DNA of 64,000 nt from Bacillus sp. J37 (GTDB taxonomy: Bacteria; Bacillota; Bacilli; Bacillales; Bacillaceae): contig NZ_JAEK01000005.1 of assembly GCF_000518865.1 (NCBI RefSeq), positions 124,001 through 188,000 on the forward strand, read 5' to 3'. A program made the translations under genes and the position numbers. Positions 30,811 through 39,129 of this stretch are shown piece after piece. The notes beneath the pieces are model-generated. The model was not told where the DNA came from and ran no database searches. It saw nothing but the letters and a program-made list of their open reading frames with translations. The stretch's first letter is position 1. Every line of letters starts with the position of its first letter.

Positions 30811-32367
30811 TTAACGTTTGAGACCCATTATTTCTTGTAAAATTTCATCTGAAGTTGTAATGATCTTGGTATTTGATTGGAAACCACGCTGAGCCACGAT
30901 CATTTCTGTGAACTCTTCAGATAAATCAACGTTTGACATTTCAAGAGCACCTGAAACAATTGAAGAAGCACCGTCAGATCCTGGAATTAATAATTCATCT
31001 AACTCAATTCCATTATTATTTTGGTCGATTGTACCTGAGTTGCCAGATTCACGGAAAAGATTTCCTCCAACCTTTTCAAGTCCACCAGCATTCGCAAAGT
31101 TAGCTATTCGAATTTGCCCTGCAACATTTAATTCACCTTTTTCATTAATAAAAGTTACAGCTCCATCAGGAGATACACTAAAACTCTGAGCAGTTAATGG
31201 TATTTGAATAAAACCAGCATCACCGCTTAATGAGTCAGACCATTTTGGAGTAATTAAATCTTCAGCAACAGATTCAAATTGAGCAACAGATTGCCCGATT
31301 TTATCCATGTTAATTTTAAAATTTGTAATATCAGATGCTAGTTGTTTAATTCTTTCTTCTTCATTATTATTTAAGTCATTAAATGATCCATCAGCATTTT
31401 GGTAATCCGGGCCAGGAGGATAGTTTTCATCTTCTCCTGCTAATGAAGAATCCACATTAAGCGCACTTAGACTAGAAGTGATTTCTAGCATGTTAAAAAT
31501 TTCAATTTGGTCGTTCAAATCCTCTAATAAGTTATCGAAATTAGGCAAACTATTATTGAAAATACTCACACCAGTAGATTCGAAGTTATCATAAATATTA
31601 CTTAAAGCATCGTGTGCATTTGTTAAAGCTTTATATGATACATCTTCTTCAACTGGAGGAGTAGCAGTTGGATCTGGTAATGGACTTCCGGCATTTTGCC
31701 AAGTTGTGTATGCATCATCATAGTCTTGATAAGCAGTTAATAAATCATTTGTTCGTTGTTCTAACACCTTTAATGCATCAAGTGTATCTTTGTATGAATT
31801 ACCGAAAGCGCTAATTTGTGCCAATGCATTATTTCCTTGCGTTATTTCATTATCTTTAGGAAGAGTTTTTTCACCTGTTTCACCAATTAAAAACATCCCT
31901 TCGGAAGTAACAATATATCCTCGATCATCTAAATATAAGTTACCAGCTCTTGTATAATTCACATCCATTGCACGATCAATTGTTCCTGTAAATTTATTAT
32001 TTCCCAATTGATTACCACGATCAATTCCAACTCTCCCAACATCCTTTATTGTTCCTACAGGAAAAAATCCGTCTCCAGTTAATGCAAGATCCAATGTTCG
32101 AGAAGTTGTTTGGGTTGCACCTGCTGTATGAATCGTATCAATTGAAGAAATTTGTGTTCCTAATCCAACCTGTTGAGCATTAATTCCACCACGATTTTGT
32201 GTTGCTGCACCAGCTCCTGCAATTTGCTGACTAATTAAATCTTTAAATGTTGTTCGTGATTTTTTAAATCCATAAGTATTAACATTGGCAATGTTGTTAC
32301 CAATTACATCTAATTTTGTTTGAAAGTTTTTCATCCCGCTGATACCTGAATATAATGAACGTAACAT
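30811..32367 (-). CDS. flgE: Flagellar hook protein FlgE with a large central insertion
   Basis: Builds the flexible hook outside the cell. The N-terminal half (MLRSLYSGISGMKNFQTKLD, then VIGNNIANVNTYGFKKSR) and the C-terminal half (GALEMSNVDLSEEFTEMIVA, ending in SNTKIITTSDEILQEIMGLKR) match Bacillus FlgE very closely. At 518 residues it is about twice the 264 of B. subtilis. The extra mass is a segment from about residue 163 to 384, predicted largely helical, acidic, with a proline-rich turn (PLPDPTATPPVEEDV), plus a smaller insert near 103-137. The reading frame is continuous, so it is a real insertion and not a fusion error that I can see. Confidence 0.95.
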   Translation of the reverse strand: MLRSLYSGISGMKNFQTKLDVIGNNIANVNTYGFKKSRTTFKDLISQQIAGAGAATQNRGGINAQQVGLGTQISSIDTIHTAGATQTTSRTLDLALTGDGFFPVGTIKDVGRVGIDRGNQLGNNKFTGTIDRAMDVNYTRAGNLYLDDRGYIVTSEGMFLIGETGEKTLPKDNEITQGNNALAQISAFGNSYKDTLDALKVLEQRTNDLLTAYQDYDDAYTTWQNAGSPLPDPTATPPVEEDVSYKALTNAHDALSNIYDNFESTGVSIFNNSLPNFDNLLEDLNDQIEIFNMLEITSSLSALNVDSSLAGEDENYPPGPDYQNADGSFNDLNNNEEERIKQLASDITNFKINMDKIGQSVAQFESVAEDLITPKWSDSLSGDAGFIQIPLTAQSFSVSPDGAVTFINEKGELNVAGQIRIANFANAGGLEKVGGNLFRESGNSGTIDQNNNGIELDELLIPGSDGASSIVSGALEMSNVDLSEEFTEMIVAQRGFQSNTKIITTSDEILQEIMGLKR

Positions 32368-32451
32368 GCGTATTCTCTCCCTTTAATAGATAATTAGATT
32401 CAGTTGCTTCTGTCATTCCACAACTAAAGGCCTCCACATTTGGTCCAGCCG

Positions 32452-32820
32452 TTAATCCATAATAATTGTTCCATTAATGTTGGTAAAAATTTGTGTTTTT
32501 GCTTCTTCACGATCCATTGCGGTTATAACCGTATTATTTTGGGCATTAATAATAAGTGCTGCTTCATTAACAAGGACCAGTGAATCTTTAACACCCATCT
32601 GACTCGCTTCATAAATCTTATTTTCTATAAGTGACCAATCTGCCTCAGATATTGTGATATGTCTCTGGTTTAACCTCTCATTGGCATGTTTACTGATTTT
32701 TAATTGCTTATCATTTATTTCATTCGACAAATACTCTTTAAATTGACTTTGTTTTGGAATAGATTTTTGCATCTGTTGCATTGATTGAAAAAGAGTAAGA
32801 TTATTTATTTTAAATGACAT
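32452..32820 (-). CDS. Flagellar operon protein of the TIGR02530 type
   Basis: A 122-residue soluble protein between flgD and flgE. It resembles the small conserved 'flagellar operon protein' found in that position in many Firmicutes: HANERLNQRHITISEADW in the middle, then KDSLVLVNEAALIINAQNN and IFTNINGTIIMD at the end. No membrane or signal segment. Specific function not known; position suggests a role in hook or hook-cap assembly. In B. subtilis, as I recall it, the gene is absent between flgD and flgE. Confidence 0.85.
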   Translation of the reverse strand: MSFKINNLTLFQSMQQMQKSIPKQSQFKEYLSNEINDKQLKISKHANERLNQRHITISEADWSLIENKIYEASQMGVKDSLVLVNEAALIINAQNNTVITAMDREEAKTQIFTNINGTIIMD

Positions 32821-32830
32821 ACTTCCACCA

Positions 32831-33259
32831 TTAGGATTCAGATTTGCTAACTTTTATGATGTTATCAACAGATACGAAAGAGCCATTATCAAGTTCCAAT
32901 TCAAAGCCGGTATCACTTTTTTTCACAGATTTAACAATTCCTGTTCCAGTTTCTTCATTAGAGTTCTTCCATTCGATTTGTTTACCAATCATTTCAGAAT
33001 ACTTTATGATAGAATCTCCCTGTGTTTGAATATTGATAAACTTCTCCAGCATACTTGCCATATTTGATGTTTGTTCCAATGTCGAGAATTGAGCCATTTG
33101 TGCAATAAATTCCTTATCTTCCATGGGATTTAGTGGGTCCTGGTTTTGTAGTTGAGTCATTAATATTTTCAAAAACTCATCTTTACCTAGGTTTGAGCTT
33201 CCTGCATTGCTTGTAGATGGTTTATTCGATAATAATAAAGTAGGATCTATCGTTGTCAT
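32831..33259 (-). CDS. flgD: Flagellar hook capping protein FlgD
   Basis: Cap that guides polymerisation of hook subunits. The N-terminal LGKDEFLKILMTQLQNQDPL and PMEDKEFIAQMAQFSTLEQ are strongly conserved. Short form of 142 residues, as in B. subtilis (YlxG), without the long C-terminal FlgD domains of enterics. Lies just after fliK. Confidence 0.95.
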   Translation of the reverse strand: MTTIDPTLLLSNKPSTSNAGSSNLGKDEFLKILMTQLQNQDPLNPMEDKEFIAQMAQFSTLEQTSNMASMLEKFINIQTQGDSIIKYSEMIGKQIEWKNSNEETGTGIVKSVKKSDTGFELELDNGSFVSVDNIIKVSKSES

Positions 33260-33271
33260 GAAATCGCCTCC

Positions 33272-34957
33272 TTACACTGTCGTATTTAATGCTGCCTTTA
33301 ATGATTCCATAAAGCTTTGCTCATTATTGTTTTCATCGTCATGTGATTGCTGTTGTTCTTCTTTACTCCTGTCTTCCCTGTTTTCAGATTGATCTTTGAT
33401 TGTTTGTGGGGAATGTTCAGTTTGAACTTCAAAGCGTTCAATTTCTATTTGAACGTTTGGGAGTACCTGTTTTAATTGATGAATACTATGATCCAATAAT
33501 TCTTTTGCCGATCCAGAAGAAGTAATAAGACGTGCAATCATTTCACCATTTTTTTGAACTAGCTTTACGGTAATTACCCCCAAATGCTCTGGATTAAGCT
33601 TTATAGTAAGTCTGTTAGCTCCGTTCGGCATTTGAGCAAATTTACTAGTTTTAAATGCATTTAATAATTGGTTAGTAAACTCTTGGCGAGTAAAAGAATC
33701 TGATTTAATCGGTCCTTGGAACTCATTTTCAATTGTACCTATATGTTTTATTTGAAAGACAAATGAATCTTCTTTTATTCTATTAATAAACTGTTCAACT
33801 TGTAGATCGTTTTCAATAGGATTATCAATCATTTGCACATGTAGAATATTATTAAAATTTCCTGAACTTAATACACTATTGTTATTATCTATCGTAATAC
33901 TCTTTAAGCCTAGATCTTTATAGAACTTATGTTCTTCGTTAAATCTATTTGTTTCAGTAAATGGTAATTTTATAAAATTACCTTTTTTAGATTTTGTCAT
34001 AACCCCCAAATAATCAGCATCATTTTCGTAATTATTTAATATCTGTTCATGTACATTCGCATTATTCTTTAATAAATATTTAACAGTATTTAAAAAAATT
34101 AATTGAATGGTTTTTAAATCTGATTTATTAATGAAATTTTCAATTAGCTCAAGAGAATCAGGTGGTAATAATATTGAATTTAATTTATCCATAATATCTT
34201 TTTTTACTAGTAAGTCTGTTTTTAATGTTTCATGTTTAAGAGTATCTAGCCCATTACTAATAATTAACAATTTGTTTAAGGCGTTAGTTTTATCAGAGCC
34301 CTGATTTATGAACCTATCAAGTAAAACTTCTCCTTCAAGTATTGTTTGATCATCTGAGTTCATTTTAGATATGCTTTGTAACATATTTTTAAAACTGGGT
34401 GTTTCTTTATTTTTAAACGAAGAAAATTCCTGACTTAAATATGTGTTAACATCTTCTAGAATTCTTTGAAAATCATTCGATTGTTGCTCACTATCACTAA
34501 AACTTTCAAATGCCTTAACAATAGTTAAAAGGTTAACAATAGATGGTTGTGTTTCGACATTCTCTATAAGTTCATTGATAGAGGGACTTTCAGCAAACAC
34601 ATCACTTAATTCATTGTTTATTAAAAATAAAATCGGTGTCATCTCTATAAAATCATTGTCATTTGAAAACAAATCCAATTTTTCCGGTGAATTGTAAAAA
34701 TTGTCTTCTTCATACTTGAATTCTAATGTATTCATATCACTAGGTAACTGGTTAACAAGCTCGGTTAGATCCTTCAAAATCCCAGCAAGTGATATATTTT
34801 CATGAGCAGAACTTTTAGTATCACTTACAGTAGTTAGTTTCTGAATCTTACCTTCTTGTGATAAAATGTTTCGAAAACTTAAACTACTTGATTTTTCACT
34901 TAAGCCTATATTCGTAGGTATTGGATTTAACCTTCGTGAAAATGGAGCGATTTCCAA
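33272..34957 (-). CDS. fliK: Flagellar hook-length control protein FliK
   Basis: Secreted ruler that measures hook length and then flips FlhB specificity. A long variable N-terminal region (Asn/Ser/Leu-rich, residues 1-430) is followed by the conserved hook-length domain (LTIKLNPEHLGVITVKLVQK, then GEMIARLITSSGSAKELLD) and a Gln/Glu-rich tail. Length is 561 residues against 487 in B. subtilis; a longer ruler could go with the larger hook subunit, which is inference. Confidence 0.93.
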   Translation of the reverse strand: MEIAPFSRRLNPIPTNIGLSEKSSSLSFRNILSQEGKIQKLTTVSDTKSSAHENISLAGILKDLTELVNQLPSDMNTLEFKYEEDNFYNSPEKLDLFSNDNDFIEMTPILFLINNELSDVFAESPSINELIENVETQPSIVNLLTIVKAFESFSDSEQQSNDFQRILEDVNTYLSQEFSSFKNKETPSFKNMLQSISKMNSDDQTILEGEVLLDRFINQGSDKTNALNKLLIISNGLDTLKHETLKTDLLVKKDIMDKLNSILLPPDSLELIENFINKSDLKTIQLIFLNTVKYLLKNNANVHEQILNNYENDADYLGVMTKSKKGNFIKLPFTETNRFNEEHKFYKDLGLKSITIDNNNSVLSSGNFNNILHVQMIDNPIENDLQVEQFINRIKEDSFVFQIKHIGTIENEFQGPIKSDSFTRQEFTNQLLNAFKTSKFAQMPNGANRLTIKLNPEHLGVITVKLVQKNGEMIARLITSSGSAKELLDHSIHQLKQVLPNVQIEIERFEVQTEHSPQTIKDQSENREDRSKEEQQQSHDDENNNEQSFMESLKAALNTTV

Positions 34958-34972
34958 GATTTCACCTCCTTT

Positions 34973-35569
34973 CTACTCTGAGTTTGAAGATAAAAGATTA
35001 GTAAACTTTACAGCATCTTCCACAGACATTTTAGATAAAATATCCGCAACTTGTTTGTCATCAAGAGACGACAGGATTAATAAAGCATCCTCTTGCGTAA
35101 GGTTTGGAATAATCTCCGCGGCTTTTTTGCTGCTCATATTATCATAAAGTTTACCGATATCTCTTGATTGGTTCTCTTCTTCAGCTTTTGCTATTTCTTC
35201 TATTTGTTTTTCTAAAGAACTAATTTCTTGGGTTAATTTTTGAACTTCTTTTTCTTTTGCTCCAACATCGCTTTCTAATGCACTAATCATAGTTGCTTGA
35301 TCTTCGATCGTTTTCTCAAGTTTTTTGTTTTCTTCTTGTGTTTCTTGTTCTTTTACCGCAATCGCTGATTCATCAGTTTTTTCTTCCTCTTTATTTACTA
35401 AGTTTTCAACAACAGGAATACTTGTGATCGTTGACTTTGCTTTTCCTAGTACGTCAAAGCCTGCAACAGATAAAATAATTAATACAAGTGTTAGTGTAAA
35501 AACAACCGGAATAAAGATTACAAAGAAAAACCATTGAAATTTACTATATTCCTGCTTTTCGGTTTCCAT
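34973..35569 (-). CDS. ylxF: MotE-like flagellar protein (YlxF)
   Basis: One N-terminal membrane helix (about residues 14-36), a long coiled coil (about 70-125, heptads rich in Glu and Lys), and a C-terminal MgtE-N-like domain (YDNMSSKKAAEIIPNLTQED, then LDDKQVADILSKM). In alpha-proteobacteria a similar protein, MotE, chaperones MotC; the Bacillus role is not settled. Lies between fliJ and fliK. Confidence 0.85.
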   Translation of the reverse strand: METEKQEYSKFQWFFFVIFIPVVFTLTLVLIILSVAGFDVLGKAKSTITSIPVVENLVNKEEEKTDESAIAVKEQETQEENKKLEKTIEDQATMISALESDVGAKEKEVQKLTQEISSLEKQIEEIAKAEEENQSRDIGKLYDNMSSKKAAEIIPNLTQEDALLILSSLDDKQVADILSKMSVEDAVKFTNLLSSNSE

Positions 35570-35579
35570 CAGTATTCAC

Positions 35580-36023
35580 CTAATTTCCACGGTACATAAA
35601 AGTTTGAATTGAAAGATCATCCATAAACTTATTTTCAAGCTGTTTTGAGTGATGAACATATTCGTTAAACTGTTTTTCTTTTAGCTTTTCATACTTCCTT
35701 AATTCTATGTTTTGATACATAAGCTTCGATTGCTTTTCATTCATTCTATTGCGAGTTAACAAAACAAGATTTTGATAATGGGAAATGGTTTTTTCAATGT
35801 TTGTTACGAATTGTTGATAATGTCTTATTTCTTGTACAGACATACCTGAATTCAGTTTTAAAAGAGTATTTTCCTCCAATACCTCTTTTTGTTTTAGAGA
35901 TTCATAGAGTTTGTTTGCCACTGTTTCAAAATCATTAACAGACTGGTTATACTCCGCAAGAGATTGTTCTTTTTCATTTTCTTTAATATCCATTATTTTT
36001 TGAAATCGAAAATGAATTGACAT
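35580..36023 (-). CDS. fliJ: Flagellar export chaperone/stalk protein FliJ
   Basis: Helical coiled-coil protein of 147 residues that acts as the central stalk in the FliI hexamer. Sequence conservation is low but it has the expected length, all-helical composition and position directly after fliI (the start shares a base with the fliI stop). Confidence 0.9.
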   Translation of the reverse strand: MSIHFRFQKIMDIKENEKEQSLAEYNQSVNDFETVANKLYESLKQKEVLEENTLLKLNSGMSVQEIRHYQQFVTNIEKTISHYQNLVLLTRNRMNEKQSKLMYQNIELRKYEKLKEKQFNEYVHHSKQLENKFMDDLSIQTFMYRGN

Positions 36024-37342
36024 TAAAAATCACCTTTTTCAATCAACTGAATAAGCGAACTAATACTTTGTTCAATGGAAACTTTATCTTCAACATTTTG
36101 TTTCAGATATGAAATGATTTTTGGATAATACTTAATCGCTTCATCTATTTCTCTAGATGAACCTCTTTTGTACGCACCAATATTGATTAAGTCTTCAGAG
36201 TTTAAGTATGTGGATAAAAGATCTCGTAATTTAGATGCTGAGTTTTTATGATTGGAATCAACAATTTGATTCATAACACGACTTATACTTTTTAACACAT
36301 TTATTGCCGGGAATTGGCCTTTATTTGCTAACTGTCGATCTAACACAATATGCCCATCTAAAATTCCGCGAACAGTATCAGAGATTGGCTCATTCAAATC
36401 ATCACCATCTACTAAGACTGTATAGAAAGCTGTAATTGTTCCAAGTTCATTCGTACCCGTACGTTCTAACAATTTGGGCAAAATAGCAAATACAGACGGT
36501 GTATATCCTTTTGTCGTTGGCGGCTCACCAACGGCAAGTCCTATTTCACGCTGAGCCATTGCAACACGAGTAACTGAATCCATCATAAACATTACGTTCA
36601 TTCCTTTATCACGAAAGTATTCTGCTATGGCAGTGACAGTGTAAGCTGCTTTCAGTCTCATTAATGCAGGTTGGTCGGATGTAGCAACAACGACGATGGA
36701 TCTTTTTAAACCTTCCGGTCCTAAATCCCGATCAATAAACTCACGTACTTCCCGACCACGTTCACCTATTAACGCGATTACATTTAAGTCTGCATTTGTA
36801 TTTCTTGCAATCATACCCATTAATGTACTTTTCCCAACACCACTACCTGCAAATATACCCACACGTTGACCTTTACCGACAGTTAGGAGACTATCAATAA
36901 CTCGCACTCCGACTTCCATTTTTTCATGGATGGGTGGACGTTTCATTGGATTTGGAGGTGATTGATCTGTTGGAACCCTAGCTAAGCCTTTCGGTAGTGA
37001 TGACTCATTTAAAGGTAAGCCAAATGAATCTAATACTTGTCCAATCAGGCCTGTACCTACTTTTACAGTTAAAGGCTGTTCTGTTGCCTCAACAATACTT
37101 CCCGGAGAAATATGTGTTACTTGCAAATAAGGCATGAGGAGAACATTTTCATCCTTAAAGCCAACAACCTCAGCAGGAATTTTCGCTTTACTCGTAGATC
37201 CGGCATAAATGTAGCACAAGTCACCAATTGAGCTTTCAGGTCCTCTTGATTCAATCATAAGACCAACCACTCTTTTCACTTTTCCGTATCGTTTATATGA
37301 ATCTAATGTATCGATTGCATGTACTAGATCTGCTGCTTTCAG
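36023..37342 (-). CDS. fliI: Flagellum-specific ATPase FliI, apparent CTG start
   Basis: Hexameric ATPase of the flagellar export apparatus, related to F1 beta. Walker A GSGVGKST lies at residues 166-173; IALIGERGREVREF and MMDSVTRVAMAQREIGL follow. The frame from the first ATG/GTG/TTG (37279) lacks the conserved N-terminus, but upstream in frame is DSYKRYGKVKRVVGL, matching B. subtilis FliI. No ATG, GTG or TTG precedes it. A CTG at 37342 lies 9 bases after AGAGG and gives 439 residues (438 in B. subtilis) with a column-for-column N-terminus. A tiny ATG-ACC-TGA frame overlaps the CTG. Confidence 0.93.
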   Translation of the reverse strand: MKAADLVHAIDTLDSYKRYGKVKRVVGLMIESRGPESSIGDLCYIYAGSTSKAKIPAEVVGFKDENVLLMPYLQVTHISPGSIVEATEQPLTVKVGTGLIGQVLDSFGLPLNESSLPKGLARVPTDQSPPNPMKRPPIHEKMEVGVRVIDSLLTVGKGQRVGIFAGSGVGKSTLMGMIARNTNADLNVIALIGERGREVREFIDRDLGPEGLKRSIVVVATSDQPALMRLKAAYTVTAIAEYFRDKGMNVMFMMDSVTRVAMAQREIGLAVGEPPTTKGYTPSVFAILPKLLERTGTNELGTITAFYTVLVDGDDLNEPISDTVRGILDGHIVLDRQLANKGQFPAINVLKSISRVMNQIVDSNHKNSASKLRDLLSTYLNSEDLINIGAYKRGSSREIDEAIKYYPKIISYLKQNVEDKVSIEQSISSLIQLIEKGDF

Positions 37343-37355
37343 GTCATACCACCTC

Positions 37356-38117
37356 TTACCCTAGTAAATCAATTAATTGCTTTTTTAATTGCTTTAATTG
37401 TGTATCAATACTGACATCTATTCGTCCAAAAGCAGATTCTATAAAACAATCATGCTCGTTTAATTCTGCATTAGCATATATATTAAAGTCTGTGTCATTA
37501 GTCACCAATGTTCTTAATTCGTCTTTTTGACTTAAAACGAATTCGTAATATAAAGGATGGACATGAATTTTAATATGTTCATATTCCTTCACTTCGTTTA
37601 GACCCTTTTTGACAAGAGGGAGAAAATGACTAGGTGATTCCGATAATTTAGCAGCTACGATTTTTTCAGCAATTTTTATCGATAGTTCTAATATGGCATT
37701 TTCTGCTGATTGGATTTTTTCGTCATAATCACGTTTAGACAATTCAATGATATGATTCGATTCTTCAATCGTTGACTTGTATTGTTTTAATGCTTCCTGT
37801 CTACCGAGTTCTAAACCTTCTGCATATCCTTCTTGTTTAGCCTGTTCGATTAATTGTTCATGTTCCTGATCCCAATTACTCTTTTCGAACTGTATTTGCT
37901 GTTGGATGATTGAAGATTCTTCCATAGCCTTTTGGATCATTTGGTCTGCATCATTTTTTGCAGATTGAATGATAAAAGAAGCCTCTTTTAACATTTCAGG
38001 GTTATTTTCATCCAATTTTTCTTGGAGAAGTGTTCTAATTGTTTGAACAGCAATTTTTTTTCCCTCTTCATGATGATTTGTATATTGTGACTTAATCAGC
38101 CTAGACAATAATATCAT
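37356..38117 (-). CDS. fliH: Flagellar export regulator FliH
   Basis: Binds and restrains FliI and links it to the C ring. Long N-terminal coiled coil rich in Gln and Glu, with the YAEGLELGRQEALKQY G-repeat-like region near residue 105, and a C-terminal domain (IKIHVHPLYYEFVLSQKDEL) like V-ATPase E subunit. The start overlaps the fliG end; the ATG at 38117 and a TTG at 38108 are both possible with the GGAGGAG site. Confidence 0.9.
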   Translation of the reverse strand: MILLSRLIKSQYTNHHEEGKKIAVQTIRTLLQEKLDENNPEMLKEASFIIQSAKNDADQMIQKAMEESSIIQQQIQFEKSNWDQEHEQLIEQAKQEGYAEGLELGRQEALKQYKSTIEESNHIIELSKRDYDEKIQSAENAILELSIKIAEKIVAAKLSESPSHFLPLVKKGLNEVKEYEHIKIHVHPLYYEFVLSQKDELRTLVTNDTDFNIYANAELNEHDCFIESAFGRIDVSIDTQLKQLKKQLIDLLG

Positions 38118-39117
38118 CTCCTCCACCACGGGCTATGACAATTTCTCCAGCTTCTTCAAGTCTTCTAATCACTCCGACAATTCTTGACTGAGCTTCTTCA
38201 ACATCGCGAAGTCTAACAGGTCCCATAAATTCCATTTCTTCTTTGAATGTATCTACCATACGTTTAGACATGTTCTTATACACAACATCACGAACTTCCT
38301 CACTGGCCACTTTAAGTGACAACATTAAGTCTTCATTCTCTACATCCCTGATTACACGTTGTATTGCACGGTTATCGAGCGTAACAATATCTTCAAACAC
38401 AAACATTCTCTTTTTAATTTCTTCCGCCAAGACAGGGTCTTGTATTTCAAGAGAATCTAAAATCGTTCTTTCCGTAGTCCTGTCAACTCCATTTAGCACT
38501 TCCACTACTGCTTCAATTCCACCGGTTTGTGTGAAATCTTGAGTAACTGTTGATGATAGCTTTCGTTCAAGAATTTGTTCAACTTCATTAATAATTTCAG
38601 GAGCCGTTCGATCCATTACAGCAATCCTTCGAGCAACATCAGCCTGTAGCTCTTGTGGCAATTCTGATAATATTTGACCAGATTGAGCAGGTTCTAAATA
38701 GGACAAAATAAGTGCAATTGTTTGTGGATGCTCATTTTGAATGAAATTTAATATTTGAGAAGGATCTGCTTTTCTTGCAAAATCAAACGGTTTAACTTGT
38801 AAAGATGAAGTAAGCCTATGAATAATGCTTGTTGCCTTCTCAGAACCGAGGGCTTTTTCCAGCACTTCTTTCGCATAAGCTATACCACCCTGTGAAATAA
38901 ACTCCTGTGCCATCGCAATATCATGAAATTCTTCTATAATTTCTTCCTTTTTCTCGGCTTCGACTTTGCGAACACCGGAAATCTCTAAAGTAAGTCTTTC
39001 AATCTCTTCTTCAGATAAATGTTTATAGACAGATGCAGATACCTCCGGACCTAAAGAGATTAAGAGAATGGCTGCTTTCTGTTTACCTGTTAATGCGTTA
39101 TTATCTTTTCTTGCCAA
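38101..39117 (-). CDS. fliG: Flagellar motor switch protein FliG
   Basis: C-ring protein that contacts the stator and turns torque into rotation. Has the three armadillo-like domains, with FIQNEHPQTIALILSYLEP and the charged torque helix in the C-terminal domain (VFEDIVTLDNRAIQRVIRDV). 338 residues, same as B. subtilis. Its 3' end overlaps fliH. Confidence 0.97.
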   Translation of the reverse strand: MARKDNNALTGKQKAAILLISLGPEVSASVYKHLSEEEIERLTLEISGVRKVEAEKKEEIIEEFHDIAMAQEFISQGGIAYAKEVLEKALGSEKATSIIHRLTSSLQVKPFDFARKADPSQILNFIQNEHPQTIALILSYLEPAQSGQILSELPQELQADVARRIAVMDRTAPEIINEVEQILERKLSSTVTQDFTQTGGIEAVVEVLNGVDRTTERTILDSLEIQDPVLAEEIKKRMFVFEDIVTLDNRAIQRVIRDVENEDLMLSLKVASEEVRDVVYKNMSKRMVDTFKEEMEFMGPVRLRDVEEAQSRIVGVIRRLEEAGEIVIARGGGDDIIV

Positions 39118-39129
39118 GTCTCTAACCTC

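Noticed and set aside
36023-37279. Short FliI starting at GTG 37279 (418 residues)
   Set aside because: Lacks the conserved N-terminus that is encoded just upstream in the same frame, and has no good ribosome site.
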